Source: a virus
DNA length: 64,000 nucleotides
IMG/VR virus record: IMGVR_UViG_3300037492_000285
Span: 1 to 64,000 of that record
Direction: 5' to 3' (one strand)
The notes under the pieces are model-generated. The model saw nothing but the letters and a program-made list of their open reading frames with translations. It did not search any database and had not been told where the DNA came from. How positions within the stretch are numbered: position 1 is the first letter of the stretch; each line of letters opens with the position of its first letter. The translations under genes and the position numbers were made by a program. This document shows positions 13,627 through 22,506 of this stretch, piece by piece.

Positions 13627-13670
13627 ATTGATTTGTTAGAAGAATATATGTTTCCTTCTAACAAATCAAT
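13627..13670. terminator. 16-bp perfect hairpin
   Basis: ATTGATTTGTTAGAAG (13627-13642) pairs with CTTCTAACAAATCAAT (13655-13670) around a 12-nt loop, followed on the plus strand by AGTTTTTC. It is in the 446-nt gene-free stretch 13336-13781. It may protect the small early genes from read-through or act as an mRNA 5' structure. Confidence 0.6.
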
Positions 13671-13751
13671 AGTTTTTCAATTCCTTATTTAAAAATGGTT
13701 GCAATACCCCGCCCAAATGTGACATTATCACCCACCCTTATATATGGAAAA

Positions 13752-13775
13752 GGAAAGCCTCTTTCGAGGCTCTCC
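13752..13775 (-). terminator. Rho-independent terminator of the first early gene
   Basis: On the minus strand GGAGAGCCTC-GAAA-GAGGCTTTCC forms a 10-bp stem (one G-U pair) with a GAAA tetraloop, followed by TTTTCC. It starts about 7 nt after the stop of the 136-aa gene and makes that gene monocistronic. Confidence 0.85.
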
Positions 13776-13781
13776 TAAAGA

Positions 13782-14192
13782 CTAGACTCCTGCTACCGAA
13801 TGGTAGTCACTAAGATTGAAGGCTTTCACCACAATCTTACTCACCTCAATCCAACCTGCGCTTGGTAGTCCAACAGAAAGTCTTGGAGTAATTGCTACTC
13901 CCTTTTCATTCTTATCAATGTAGTAGACCTCTAAGCCTACTACTTGGTCTTCGCTAATCTTATTCTCCCTAAAGAGTTTAGATAGCCTCGGAGACATTGT
14001 TACATTGACCATTTTCTTCTCCTTCTTCAGGAGGATGGTGCACCGTGTAGCGTCGGTCTTGCTCAACTTAACGAAGAACGAAGTCCAATCAGGGAACATA
14101 GTCTTAATAGTGCCTAAGACTTTCAGGGTGTTGTCACGGGTTTCTGCGTCGTAAATTAACGCATTCACTAAAGCAATTTCTTCTGTGTTCAT
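13782..14192 (-). CDS. Insulated first early gene, unknown protein (136 aa)
   Basis: The product is soluble, basic in the middle and without Cys-rich or membrane segments; I recognise no family. The gene has its own promoter-like box (14248-14255) and a strong terminator (13752-13775), so it makes a separate transcript. It is visibly richer in GC than neighbours and uses more C/G-ending codons (for example CTC, ACC, GTC). Together these suggest a highly expressed early protein, perhaps a host-takeover or DNA-binding factor, or a recent acquisition. Confidence 0.8.
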   Translation of the reverse strand: MNTEEIALVNALIYDAETRDNTLKVLGTIKTMFPDWTSFFVKLSKTDATRCTILLKKEKKMVNVTMSPRLSKLFRENKISEDQVVGLEVYYIDKNEKGVAITPRLSVGLPSAGWIEVSKIVVKAFNLSDYHSVAGV

Positions 14193-14247
14193 AGTTTTGT
14201 TTTTATTTGTGTGGAGTATGAGTTCAGGGGAGATACTCCAACTCTCC

Positions 14248-14255
14248 CAAAGATA
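14248..14255 (-). promoter_or_regulatory. Minus-strand -7 promoter box
   Basis: TATCTTTG on the minus strand matches TAnnTTTG and lies 56 nt before the start of the 136-aa gene. The -33 box is not obvious. A second match, TAAATTTG, is at 14314-14307. The divergent spacer 14193-14520 also contains G-rich tracts near 14297 and 14332. Confidence 0.5.
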
Positions 14256-14472
14256 GGTGGAGTTGTAATTGGTAGTAACCTCCTCTCACAAATACAAGGG
14301 GGGCTTCAAATTTAAAATTTCAAAGGGGGAGGGAATAAAAACGTCCCCACATTTAAAATTTTTTATTGCATACGAAGGATAAATTGTCTTCCTTGTTGAT
14401 AAAGATCTTATGTCCTTTATATAGGATATAAAAATTTAGGGCATAATATAGCATTCACAATAAATAATAATA

Positions 14473-14503
14473 TTAGTTATAAAATAAATTTTATGTATCT
14501 TTG
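14473..14503 (+). promoter_or_regulatory. Promoter of the plus-strand packaging operon
   Basis: TTAG (14473-14476), 19 nt of spacer and TATCTTTG (14496-14503) match the Bacteroidota consensus apart from one base in the -33 box. The first gene starts at 14521, giving a very short leader. This argues against the GTG at 14503, inside the promoter, as a start codon. Confidence 0.65.
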
Positions 14504-14520
14504 TGCTTATTAATTACATT

Positions 14521-14892
14521 ATGACCAACAAGATTATATTACAGAAGCTAAAGAAGGAGGCAGAAGATAAGTTTGCCCTTGCACAGGATTATTATAGTGT
14601 GCTTTCTGTGCTTAATAAATTACATCTCACGGAGAGAGAAATACAATTGGTGGCGTTTGCTGCTATAAGGGGAAATATTTCTTATGCTAATATTAGGGAA
14701 GATTTCTGTAAGAAGTATTCTACAAGTTCTCCTACAATAAATAATATTATTTCCAAGCTTAAACGTCTTGGTGTGTTTATTAAGGAGGGGAATAAAGTGA
14801 GGGTTAATCCTGTGATAGTGCTGGATTTTGAAAAGGATGTTGTTTTAGAAATAAAATTGACGCATGGAGAAGCCAGTAAGTCTATCAATTAA
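14521..14892 (+). CDS. Winged-helix DNA-binding protein (123 aa)
   Basis: Helices at about residues 10-60 and a helix-turn-helix (STSSPTINNIISKLKRLGVF, about 69-88) followed by a wing (IKEGNKVRVNPVIVLDF) suggest a winged-helix regulator. It is the first gene of the rightward arm, directly behind the divergent promoter, and probably regulates late genes or takes part in packaging. The next gene overlaps its end by 29 nt. Confidence 0.72.
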   Translation: MTNKIILQKLKKEAEDKFALAQDYYSVLSVLNKLHLTEREIQLVAFAAIRGNISYANIREDFCKKYSTSSPTINNIISKLKRLGVFIKEGNKVRVNPVIVLDFEKDVVLEIKLTHGEASKSIN

Positions 14893-15214
14893 GGAATGGC
14901 TTATTCGTAAGCTCTCTGTGAAGATGATGATTTCTGAAAGGATAATTGAGGAAGTGGTTAATCATCAGTTTAACGTGGCACGTAGTGCTTTGGACACAAA
15001 CGATAGTCTTGAGTTTTCTGGATTTGGGAAGTTTTGGTTTAATAAGAAGAAGGCAGGATATAAGGTGAAGAGTCTGCTTTTACAGAAGAAGAATTGTGAG
15101 GATATTATTTCAAATCTTGACAGTTCAAGCCAGAAGAAAAAGGCTGCAGAATTAAAACTAATTTCAACAACAAAGAATATAGAATTATTAAAATCAAAAC
15201 TCCATGAAGATTAA
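14864..15214 (+). CDS. HU/IHF-like DNA-binding protein (116 aa)
   Basis: Residues 20-65 match the HU/IHF subunit fold: ISERIIEEVVNHQF is the first helical pair, and LEFSGFGKFWFNKKKAGYK is the conserved GFGxF turn leading into the DNA-wrapping arm. The C-terminal half is an unrelated, probably coiled region (SSSQKKKAAELKLISTT). crAss-like phages encode IHF-like proteins near TerL. It probably bends DNA for packaging or gene control. Confidence 0.82.
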   Translation: MEKPVSLSIKEWLIRKLSVKMMISERIIEEVVNHQFNVARSALDTNDSLEFSGFGKFWFNKKKAGYKVKSLLLQKKNCEDIISNLDSSSQKKKAAELKLISTTKNIELLKSKLHED

Positions 15215-15503
15215 TGAATTATATGAAGGGTGGAGAAACAAATTAATTCCTCCTTCTGATATAAAGGAATTAATAGGTGTTGTAGGGAATGAGAGAATGG
15301 AAATGTGCAATGCGTGTGAACATCATTCCAAACATTTAAAATCCTCTATGCGTCCAGATGATTATTGTACACGATGTGGATGTACATTGAGTGCTAAAAC
15401 CAAATGTCTTTCTTGCAAATGTCCTATGGATTATTGGAAGGCAGTGTTAACGAAGAAACAGGAACACGAAATAACACAAGACGATGATGAAAAAGAAGAA
15501 TAA
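15204..15503 (+). CDS. Zinc-ribbon protein (99 aa)
   Basis: The central part has CNAC (C36, C39), CTRCGC and CLSCKCP, spaced for two zinc knuckles of a rubredoxin-like ribbon (about residues 36-76). The N-terminus is helical and the tail is acidic (TQDDDEKEE). Similar small zinc-ribbon proteins precede TerL in crAss-like phages. It probably binds nucleic acid or a packaging or transcription partner. It overlaps both neighbours slightly. Confidence 0.78.
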   Translation: MKINELYEGWRNKLIPPSDIKELIGVVGNERMEMCNACEHHSKHLKSSMRPDDYCTRCGCTLSAKTKCLSCKCPMDYWKAVLTKKQEHEITQDDDEKEE

Positions 15504-15729
15504 CCAAGTGGTATTACAGAAGATTCCTTTGGAACCATTTATAAAAACGCTCGAAGAACTCTATCAGGAGGGGGCTAATTACGTTGATATTGTAGGAATT
15601 GCCAATCAAGATCAGGATGTAATGAACCTTATTGTTAGAGTGGAATATATGGACCCAGAAGTGGTAGGATTTATTCCTGAAGGCGAAGAAAATATTTTAT
15701 CAGATGACGACATAAACCAACTAATATGA
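15484..15729 (+). CDS. Acidic hypothetical protein (81 aa)
   Basis: The protein has a short basic start and a strongly acidic second half, with segments YVDIVGIANQDQDV and VGFIPEGEENIL. The family is not recognised. It overlaps the zinc-ribbon gene by 20 nt and the following gene by 4 nt (ATGA), so it is embedded in the packaging operon. Confidence 0.7.
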   Translation: MMKKKNNQVVLQKIPLEPFIKTLEELYQEGANYVDIVGIANQDQDVMNLIVRVEYMDPEVVGFIPEGEENILSDDDINQLI

Positions 15730-15914
15730 CAAATAACCAAACTACACAAGACGCAATGATGTTAATAGAGAGGTTGGCAGCATTATGTGCCACACCAGGA
15801 ATTGACGAAACTACACAAAAAATAGCTAATTCACAGATTCAAACGCTTCTACATTCTATTATAAAGGATGCTGTAGCAAAACTCTCTGCAAAGGGTGCAG
15901 GAATTATGCTGTAA
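15726..15914 (+). CDS. Small helical protein (62 aa)
   Basis: The product is almost entirely helical (QDAMMLIERLAALCATPG ... QIQTLLHSIIKDAVAKLS), compatible with a small oligomer-forming virion or packaging factor. Its ATG overlaps the previous stop, and the next gene starts 4 nt after its own stop. Confidence 0.68.
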   Translation: MTNNQTTQDAMMLIERLAALCATPGIDETTQKIANSQIQTLLHSIIKDAVAKLSAKGAGIML

Positions 15915-15917
15915 ATT

Positions 15918-16196
15918 ATGAAAAAGACACAACCTTATAATAAGGTGATAAAGGTGATAGAGGCATTACATGCTAAATATCCCAGTTATAATATGGGAAA
16001 ACATTTATCTACAGCATTAGATGGGTATGATCTTTGGTCTTTATCAGACAAAGAGATGTTGTTTGCCCTAACCAAATATAGTGCTGAATTAGAGTTTGAT
16101 ATTCCTCATGAAGACAACATAGAACTTATTATAAAGGATGGGATGAATCTTAATGCATTATTAAAGGAAGACCTATATGGCGAAGACTACGAATAA
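15918..16196 (+). CDS. Hypothetical protein upstream of TerL (92 aa)
   Basis: The protein is helical, with KVIEALHAKYPSYNMGKHLS near the N-terminus and an acidic C-terminus (LKEDLYGEDYE). Short proteins of this type occur just before TerL in crAss-like genomes. It may be part of the terminase small-subunit group, but no signature is visible. Confidence 0.7.
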   Translation: MKKTQPYNKVIKVIEALHAKYPSYNMGKHLSTALDGYDLWSLSDKEMLFALTKYSAELEFDIPHEDNIELIIKDGMNLNALLKEDLYGEDYE

Positions 16197-16512
16197 AACT
16201 ACATATATTAATACGGAACTTGATTGGGCTGAAGAACAACTCTCCTCTTGGAAAATGTATGTGGATGCAAATCCATTACACACATTAAAGGATAGAATTG
16301 AATGGAAGCCAACAGCTAAAGGAGGATTGCTTCCTATGGTGATTGCCTCAATTGAGAGTCAGGGAAAGTTTATACAGGAAACAATGAAAAACTATCTTGC
16401 CCTTCTTGAGGTGGTAGATAATCTACGTAAGAAGGAAGAAGCAAAGATAGAAGTGAGAGGTGGTGTAGGACTAGGTTCTATGGCTGAAGACTTCTTAAAG
16501 AGTAGAAAATGA
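16177..16512 (+). CDS. Candidate small terminase subunit or adaptor (111 aa)
   Basis: It lies immediately before TerL, with an ATGA overlap, and has the size and helical content expected of a small terminase subunit. Residues 60-90 (IQETMKNYLALLEVVDNLRK) look like an oligomerisation helix. No DNA-binding motif is evident, so the assignment rests on position. Confidence 0.55.
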   Translation: MAKTTNKTTYINTELDWAEEQLSSWKMYVDANPLHTLKDRIEWKPTAKGGLLPMVIASIESQGKFIQETMKNYLALLEVVDNLRKKEEAKIEVRGGVGLGSMAEDFLKSRK

Positions 16513-18530
16513 TATTAGAGACTATAGATTATAAAGATTGGTTCATAAATCAAAAACGAATTCCAGATAGAGAGTCAGATGAACATAAAGCGTTCTTTGA
16601 ATTTCATAAAGAATTATGTATAAATGGGTTTATGATGAATGGGGTATATATAAACCCCTTCTTATATTGGCATTTAAATATTTGGCATACAGAGGTTGAT
16701 ATTATAGATGAGCGAGGAAGAATAGCACAGAAATATGCAAATCCGTTATTAAGAGATAATGAATGGATTGTCACAAACGAGATAGATAGGGCACATCAAG
16801 AAAGGAAAGGATTAGTTATTCTTGGCATTAGACGTTTTGCAAAGAGCGTTATTGAGGCTTCATATATAGGATGGGGAGCCACGTTTGATGAGAACTCCCA
16901 GAATATTATAGCTGGTTTGAATGCTCCTGACATAAAACTAATTACAGACAAACTTGATAAAGGATTAAACTTTATTCCTGAAGCCTGGAGATGGCAAAGA
17001 GTTGAAGATAATTGGAAAAATCAGGTTACACTTGGTATTAAAACAAGAGCAGGTGAACGTATTCCTTTTTCACAGATACTTATTCGAAATCTTGATGAAG
17101 GTAATAATGAAGAAGCTATTGCTGGTACAAAACCCAGAAAACTTATAATAGATGAAATAGGAAAAGGAAACTTTTTAAGAGGTTTCCAAGCTGCTGTTCC
17201 TGGTTTCACCACACCTTATGGATGGGGATGTTCTCCAATCCTTACAGGAACAGGTGGTGATATGAAGAGATTTATGGATGCTAAGAGTCTTATGTTCGAT
17301 GTTGACAATTTTAATTTTCTTACTTATAATAACAGCAAGGATGAAAATAGGGTACATGGATTATTTCTATCGAATAAATATAGGATGGAGGCTAAAGAGC
17401 CTTCTACGCTTGGAGCATTTTTGGAATCAGATACAGGCAGTCCTTTGTATGATGTACCTATGTTGGTATCTAATGAAGAGAAAGCTGCACAGATTACAGA
17501 CACAAATCTGGAAAGATTAAAGAAAGCTGGAGATCGTATAGCTTATTTAAAAGAGAAAATGTACTATCCAAAAGAAGTGGATGATATATTTTTAAATGAA
17601 GACACAAACATTTTTGATATTGAGGCTGCTAAACGTCAGAAGTCCAAATTGTTACAACAAGAACGTACAGGAATTCCTGTAATCTTGTTTCAAAATGAAG
17701 GAGCAGTTTCACATGAGTTTACAGACAAGTTACCAATTACAAACTTCCCACTTAAGAATAGTGATAATAAGGATGCTCCAATTGTGATTTATGAGTTTCC
17801 TGTTGAGAGTCCTCCTTATGGATTATATACAGCAGGAGTTGACCCTTATAGACAAGGAAAGGCTGCATATAGTTCGTCCTTAGGATCTGTATACATATAT
17901 AAACGTATGCATGATATAATGGGAGAAAAGTATCAGGATATGTTTGTAGCATCTTATTGTGCACGTCCTGATAAAAAAGAAGTTTGGGAAGAACAGGCAA
18001 GACTCCTTATTAAATATTATAATGCAAGAACTCTATGTGAGAATGATGATATTTCCTTCATAGAATATATGAAGGCTAAAGGAGATTCTCACTATCTTGA
18101 AAAACAACCTGAATGGTTATTAGAGATTGTTCCTAACACTACAGTTAAACGTGAGTTTGGATTACATAGAAGTGCACAAAAGATTATTGATTATTTGCAC
18201 AATTGTTATAAAAAATATCAGGAAGAAACTGTATATAAGGAAACTGATGAGAATGGTAAGGTTATAAGAGAGGTAATAGGAGTGAGTAGAATTCTTGATC
18301 CTGTATTATTAGAAGAAACCATTCAGTATAATGATCAGGGAAACTTTGACCGTATTGTTGCAGCAGAACTAGCTATAGCTCAAGCAATTAAGATGGACCC
18401 TATTATGGGTAGAGTAGGGGGGAGTGGTGATGGACGAATAAAATCTCTATCAGCAAACCGAGCTAAGAACCCATTGTTCACAGAATCACGAGGATTATTT
18501 AATAGAAAAAAACAAAAATTATTTACATAA
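16509..18530 (+). CDS. terL: Large terminase subunit TerL (673 aa)
   Basis: This is the packaging motor ATPase and headful nuclease. The Walker A-like motif is GIRRFAKS (106-113), a variant with Ala in place of the usual Gly before Lys; Walker B is LIIDE (212-216). The nuclease domain begins near residue 440 with TAGVDPYRQGKAAY, whose Asp is a metal ligand, and CENDD follows about 70 residues later. Length and order fit crAss-like TerL. The portal gene starts at its stop codon (TAATG). Confidence 0.93.
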   Translation: MILETIDYKDWFINQKRIPDRESDEHKAFFEFHKELCINGFMMNGVYINPFLYWHLNIWHTEVDIIDERGRIAQKYANPLLRDNEWIVTNEIDRAHQERKGLVILGIRRFAKSVIEASYIGWGATFDENSQNIIAGLNAPDIKLITDKLDKGLNFIPEAWRWQRVEDNWKNQVTLGIKTRAGERIPFSQILIRNLDEGNNEEAIAGTKPRKLIIDEIGKGNFLRGFQAAVPGFTTPYGWGCSPILTGTGGDMKRFMDAKSLMFDVDNFNFLTYNNSKDENRVHGLFLSNKYRMEAKEPSTLGAFLESDTGSPLYDVPMLVSNEEKAAQITDTNLERLKKAGDRIAYLKEKMYYPKEVDDIFLNEDTNIFDIEAAKRQKSKLLQQERTGIPVILFQNEGAVSHEFTDKLPITNFPLKNSDNKDAPIVIYEFPVESPPYGLYTAGVDPYRQGKAAYSSSLGSVYIYKRMHDIMGEKYQDMFVASYCARPDKKEVWEEQARLLIKYYNARTLCENDDISFIEYMKAKGDSHYLEKQPEWLLEIVPNTTVKREFGLHRSAQKIIDYLHNCYKKYQEETVYKETDENGKVIREVIGVSRILDPVLLEETIQYNDQGNFDRIVAAELAIAQAIKMDPIMGRVGGSGDGRIKSLSANRAKNPLFTESRGLFNRKKQKLFT

Positions 18531-21124
18531 TGGCAATCATTAGATATACAAAAGACGCTACCATACGGTATGCCTATCTCAATATTTTTCCTGATCAGTT
18601 TAAGACTGACAAAGAAAAACAAGATGAGAGTTGGGTGAAAAACACTATGGATTACTTTTCAAATAAGGCTTATGCCGAATATGTAAAGAACAGGGACACC
18701 TTCGTTAAGAATTACGATCTTATGAAGGGGATTCTTAGAATGGAAGATTTTTACCAAGAGCCTGAGGTTAAGAGCTTTACAGAAATGTTACAAGCAGATC
18801 TTGAACTTCCTGCATATGTAAAACATTATTCTATAATTACTACTCCTATAAATGAATTGATTGGGGAAATATCAAAAAGACCTGATACATTTAGGGTGAA
18901 GGCATTTGATGATGATAGTCAGTCTGAAGAATTAGAATTTAAAACACAGATTCTTCAGGAGTATGTGCTTCAAGAAGCTAAACAAAAGATTCTTGAAAAG
19001 GCAGCAATGGAAGGAGCTGAAATTTCAGAAGAAGATTTACAGAAACTAACAATGGAGGAAGTTAAGGATGAATTAGATTCTTATACATCTGTTGCAGAAA
19101 AATGGGGAAATCATGTCTTAACTTGTCAGAAAGCTGAATTTAATTTAAAAGAAAAGAGTGAAGACACCTTTAGGGATCTTCTAATTTCAGCCAGAGAGTT
19201 TTATCATATCTATGAGGACAATTCAAAACTTGGATTTAACATAGAAGTGGCTAACCCTAAGAACACTTGGTTTCTTACAACACCTGATAGGAAATGGATT
19301 TCAGATCCAACAGGTAGAGCACAGGGAGCCTATGCTGCTGGTATGGTGCAAGTTATGGAACTTTCAGAAATTATTGAAAGTATTCCAGATCTTACTAAGG
19401 AAGAAATAGATCACTTACGTTCTTCTCTTCAAGACTATGGACTTATAAATGTTCGTGAATCCAATCTTGGAAATCCAGATGTCACTCCTGGTACAGATTC
19501 TGTAGTGTATGATACTTTTGATCCACTTGTTTTACAAACAAGAATGATGATTGAAAGTGAAATGAAAGAGAACAATGATGGACTTAAAGACTTCTTAGGA
19601 TTAACATCAAATGTTTCTTCCTTTGGATATAAATATGTAGTGGTAAGAGGCTATTGGCTTTCTAAAAAGAAAATAGGTAAATTGATTTATGAAGATGAAA
19701 TGGGAAATGAGCAATCAATTCTTGTTGATGAAAATTATAAATCAGGAACTATCCCAACACAACAAAGTCTTGAATGGGGATGGATTAATCAATGGTATCA
19801 AGGAATTAAAATTGGTCCAGATATCTATCATATTAAACCATTTAAACTTCTAACCTATTGTCCTATTATAGGAACAACGTATGAAGTGAAGAATACAGAA
19901 GCCAGAAGTCTTGTTGATCTCATGAAACCTTTTCAGGTGATATATAATGTATGTATGAATCAACTTTACAAACTTCTTGAAAAAGAAATAGGAAAGGTGT
20001 ATTTAACATCTATTAGACATATTCCTGTTCCAAAAGATGGAGATGCACAAGATGCATTAGATATGTGGGAATTAGAAGCACGTAATAGAGGAGTAGTATT
20101 TATTGATGATAGTCCTGAGAATTTAAAAAGTCCATCAGGGTTTAATCAATTTAGAGATATAGATTTAACCAGAACACAGGAAATCCAATCTCGTTATACA
20201 TTAGCACAACAAATGAAGAATGAGTGTTGGGAACTTGTAGGTATGTCTAAACAGCGCATGGGCTCCATCTCAGCGAGTGAATCTGCTACAGGGACCAATA
20301 CTGCCATGCAACAAAGTTATTCGCAGACAGAGCCTCTATTCGTTGCTCACGAGTATGTATTAGGGCAATTATATCAGGCAGTTATTGATGCTGCCCTTTA
20401 TGTAGAAAGTAGTAAGCCACAATCAACCCTTTCATATATTACATCAGAAGGAGAATCTGCATTTGTACAAGTGAATGGTTCAGATATTAGATTCCGTGAT
20501 CTTAAAGTATTCTTAACAAATCGTCCTGAAGATACACAAATGTTTAATGAGTTACGTCAACTCTCACAAGCTGTTATTCAGAATGGTGGATCACTCTATG
20601 ATATCATTGAACTTTATTCTACCAAATCAACAAGGGCAATGAAAAAAACCTTTAAAGGTTTGAGAGACAGACAGATAGCTGTACAAGAACAGCAACAACA
20701 ACAAGCACAACAGCAGTTGGAACAACAGCAACAACAGGCACAGGCACAATTACAACAGCAAGCACAACAACATCAGGAGCAAGTTGCAAATGATAATTAT
20801 CAGAAAGAACTTGATAGAATTAGCAAAAAAGAAATTGCTATTATTCAGGCTACAGGATTTGGTAAGGTGGAAGGTGAAGATGCTAATAATAATGCTATCC
20901 CTGATGTACTTGAAATGAGTAGACTTGACAATGATTTGAATAAAGCTTCGAAAGATTATCAACTTAAAATGTCAGAAATTCAATCAAAGAATTCTCAAGC
21001 TCTACAGAAATTACAATTAGAAAGAGAACGATTACAAGTAGATCGTGAAAATCAAGCAAATGATCTTGCTATTGCAAGAGAAAACGCAAAGGGTAGAGCA
21101 AAATCTGCAAGTAAGAAAAAATAA
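18530..21124 (+). CDS. Portal protein (864 aa)
   Basis: It directly follows TerL and has the size of crAss-like portals. The body is mixed alpha/beta and the C-terminal region is helical. Residues about 717-754 form a Gln-rich tract (repeated Q, A and E), and the tail ends in a long Lys/Glu helix and KSASKKK. The portal forms the dodecameric DNA channel and docks TerL and the ring proteins. Identification is by position and length more than by a motif. Confidence 0.88.
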   Translation: MAIIRYTKDATIRYAYLNIFPDQFKTDKEKQDESWVKNTMDYFSNKAYAEYVKNRDTFVKNYDLMKGILRMEDFYQEPEVKSFTEMLQADLELPAYVKHYSIITTPINELIGEISKRPDTFRVKAFDDDSQSEELEFKTQILQEYVLQEAKQKILEKAAMEGAEISEEDLQKLTMEEVKDELDSYTSVAEKWGNHVLTCQKAEFNLKEKSEDTFRDLLISAREFYHIYEDNSKLGFNIEVANPKNTWFLTTPDRKWISDPTGRAQGAYAAGMVQVMELSEIIESIPDLTKEEIDHLRSSLQDYGLINVRESNLGNPDVTPGTDSVVYDTFDPLVLQTRMMIESEMKENNDGLKDFLGLTSNVSSFGYKYVVVRGYWLSKKKIGKLIYEDEMGNEQSILVDENYKSGTIPTQQSLEWGWINQWYQGIKIGPDIYHIKPFKLLTYCPIIGTTYEVKNTEARSLVDLMKPFQVIYNVCMNQLYKLLEKEIGKVYLTSIRHIPVPKDGDAQDALDMWELEARNRGVVFIDDSPENLKSPSGFNQFRDIDLTRTQEIQSRYTLAQQMKNECWELVGMSKQRMGSISASESATGTNTAMQQSYSQTEPLFVAHEYVLGQLYQAVIDAALYVESSKPQSTLSYITSEGESAFVQVNGSDIRFRDLKVFLTNRPEDTQMFNELRQLSQAVIQNGGSLYDIIELYSTKSTRAMKKTFKGLRDRQIAVQEQQQQQAQQQLEQQQQQAQAQLQQQAQQHQEQVANDNYQKELDRISKKEIAIIQATGFGKVEGEDANNNAIPDVLEMSRLDNDLNKASKDYQLKMSEIQSKNSQALQKLQLERERLQVDRENQANDLAIARENAKGRAKSASKKK

Positions 21125-21168
21125 TTAATGCTATATTATCTACAAAAATAAGCATTTTGTCAATCAAA

Positions 21169-21200
21169 TTTGTTAATTGTAATTAGAATTGTTATATTTT
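21169..21200 (+). promoter_or_regulatory. Promoter-like site before the capsid genes
   Basis: TTTG (21169-21172), 20 nt and TATATTTT (21193-21200) match the Bacteroidota consensus with one mismatch at the last base. The following gene starts at 21236. The spacing supports separate transcription of scaffold and capsid genes. Confidence 0.55.
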
Positions 21201-21235
21201 TACATTGTAAACCAATATTTTTAAAATAACTACAT

Positions 21236-22480
21236 ATGGCTGATAATTTAGATAGTCCATCATTTGGAAACTTTAGTATTGAAAATACTATGGAAATGGG
21301 ATTAGGAAACGCTGAACTCTTAAATGACTTAATGAGTCCAGAAACTTCCACAAGTAATCCTGATGAGGTAAAACCTATTATTAAGGAAGTGGAAGACACA
21401 ATTGACCCACCTAGTAATAAACGCCCTAAAGGCAAAGAGATTGTTCAAAAGATTGAAGGTGAAGAAGAAGATACAAGTGGTCAGAGTCTTATTTCTAATT
21501 TCTTAGGAGATGATAATGAGGAAGATGAAGAAGATCTTGTAATTACAAAACCTTTACCTAAGACTGAAGAATCTGAAGAAGAAGAAGAACAAGTTTCTCA
21601 ATTCACTGCACTATCACGAGATCTTTATAAACTAGGTGTCTTCACTAATGAAGATGATACGGAAGAAGATACACCTATTAATACTGCTGAAGATTTTCTT
21701 GAAAAATTTAATGCAGAAAAGAAAAAAGGTGCAATTGAAGTGGTAAATAATTTCATTGCACAATTTGGTGAAGACTATCAAAATGCATTTGATGCCATAT
21801 TTGTTAAAGGAGTAAATCCTAAAGAATATTTTGGTGTATATAATAATGTAACAAGTTTTGCAGAATTAGATCTTACTGATGAAATGAATCAGACCATTGT
21901 TCTGAAACAAGCATTAACTGACCAAGGGTTTGAACCTGAGGATGTTACAACAGAAATTGAACGACTTAAAAATTATGGTGACCTGGAAACAGTAGCAATA
22001 AAACATCATAAGGTCTTAGTTAAAAAAGAAGCTGCTAAACTTCAACAAATGGAAGCTGTTGCAGAACGTGAATTGCAACAAAAGACAACATACAAGAATC
22101 AATACATACAAAACGTTCAGTCTATCATTCAAGAGAAACTGAAAACAAAAGAGTTTGATGGTATTCCTATCAATCCAAAATTAGCAAGTGAACTACAAGA
22201 CTTCCTGTTGGTGGATAAATATAAAACCGCATCTGGAGAAACGTTGACCGATTTTGATCGTGCTATTTTGGAAATGAAAAGACCTGAGAATCATGCAACG
22301 AAAGTAAAACTTGCTCTGCTTCTTAAAATTTTAGAAAAAGATCCCACATTATCTACTATCCAAAGGACAGGTGTTACAAAGAAGTCTAATGAGCTTTTCG
22401 GTGAAGTAGCCAGACAAGTAACAAAATCTAAAACAGGAAGTACTAATACACAGAGTAAACAGAATTCATGGTTCCAATAA
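21236..22480 (+). CDS. Scaffold-like capsid assembly protein (414 aa)
   Basis: The first 170 residues are very acidic and probably disordered, with runs such as EEEDTSGQ and DDNEEDEED. The rest is helical, with a coiled segment around 255-310 (KKEAAKLQQMEAVAERELQQ). This composition, the position between portal and major capsid, and the length are those of a scaffolding protein, which shapes the procapsid and then leaves. No protease motif is visible. Confidence 0.72.
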   Translation: MADNLDSPSFGNFSIENTMEMGLGNAELLNDLMSPETSTSNPDEVKPIIKEVEDTIDPPSNKRPKGKEIVQKIEGEEEDTSGQSLISNFLGDDNEEDEEDLVITKPLPKTEESEEEEEQVSQFTALSRDLYKLGVFTNEDDTEEDTPINTAEDFLEKFNAEKKKGAIEVVNNFIAQFGEDYQNAFDAIFVKGVNPKEYFGVYNNVTSFAELDLTDEMNQTIVLKQALTDQGFEPEDVTTEIERLKNYGDLETVAIKHHKVLVKKEAAKLQQMEAVAERELQQKTTYKNQYIQNVQSIIQEKLKTKEFDGIPINPKLASELQDFLLVDKYKTASGETLTDFDRAILEMKRPENHATKVKLALLLKILEKDPTLSTIQRTGVTKKSNELFGEVARQVTKSKTGSTNTQSKQNSWFQ

Positions 22481-22506
22481 ATTAATAACAAACAAAAAGT
22501 AACAAA

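Noticed and set aside
14503-14520. GTG start of the winged-helix gene at 14503
   Set aside because: The GTG overlaps the TATCTTTG promoter box, so it would lie upstream of the transcript start. ATG at 14521 is preferred.
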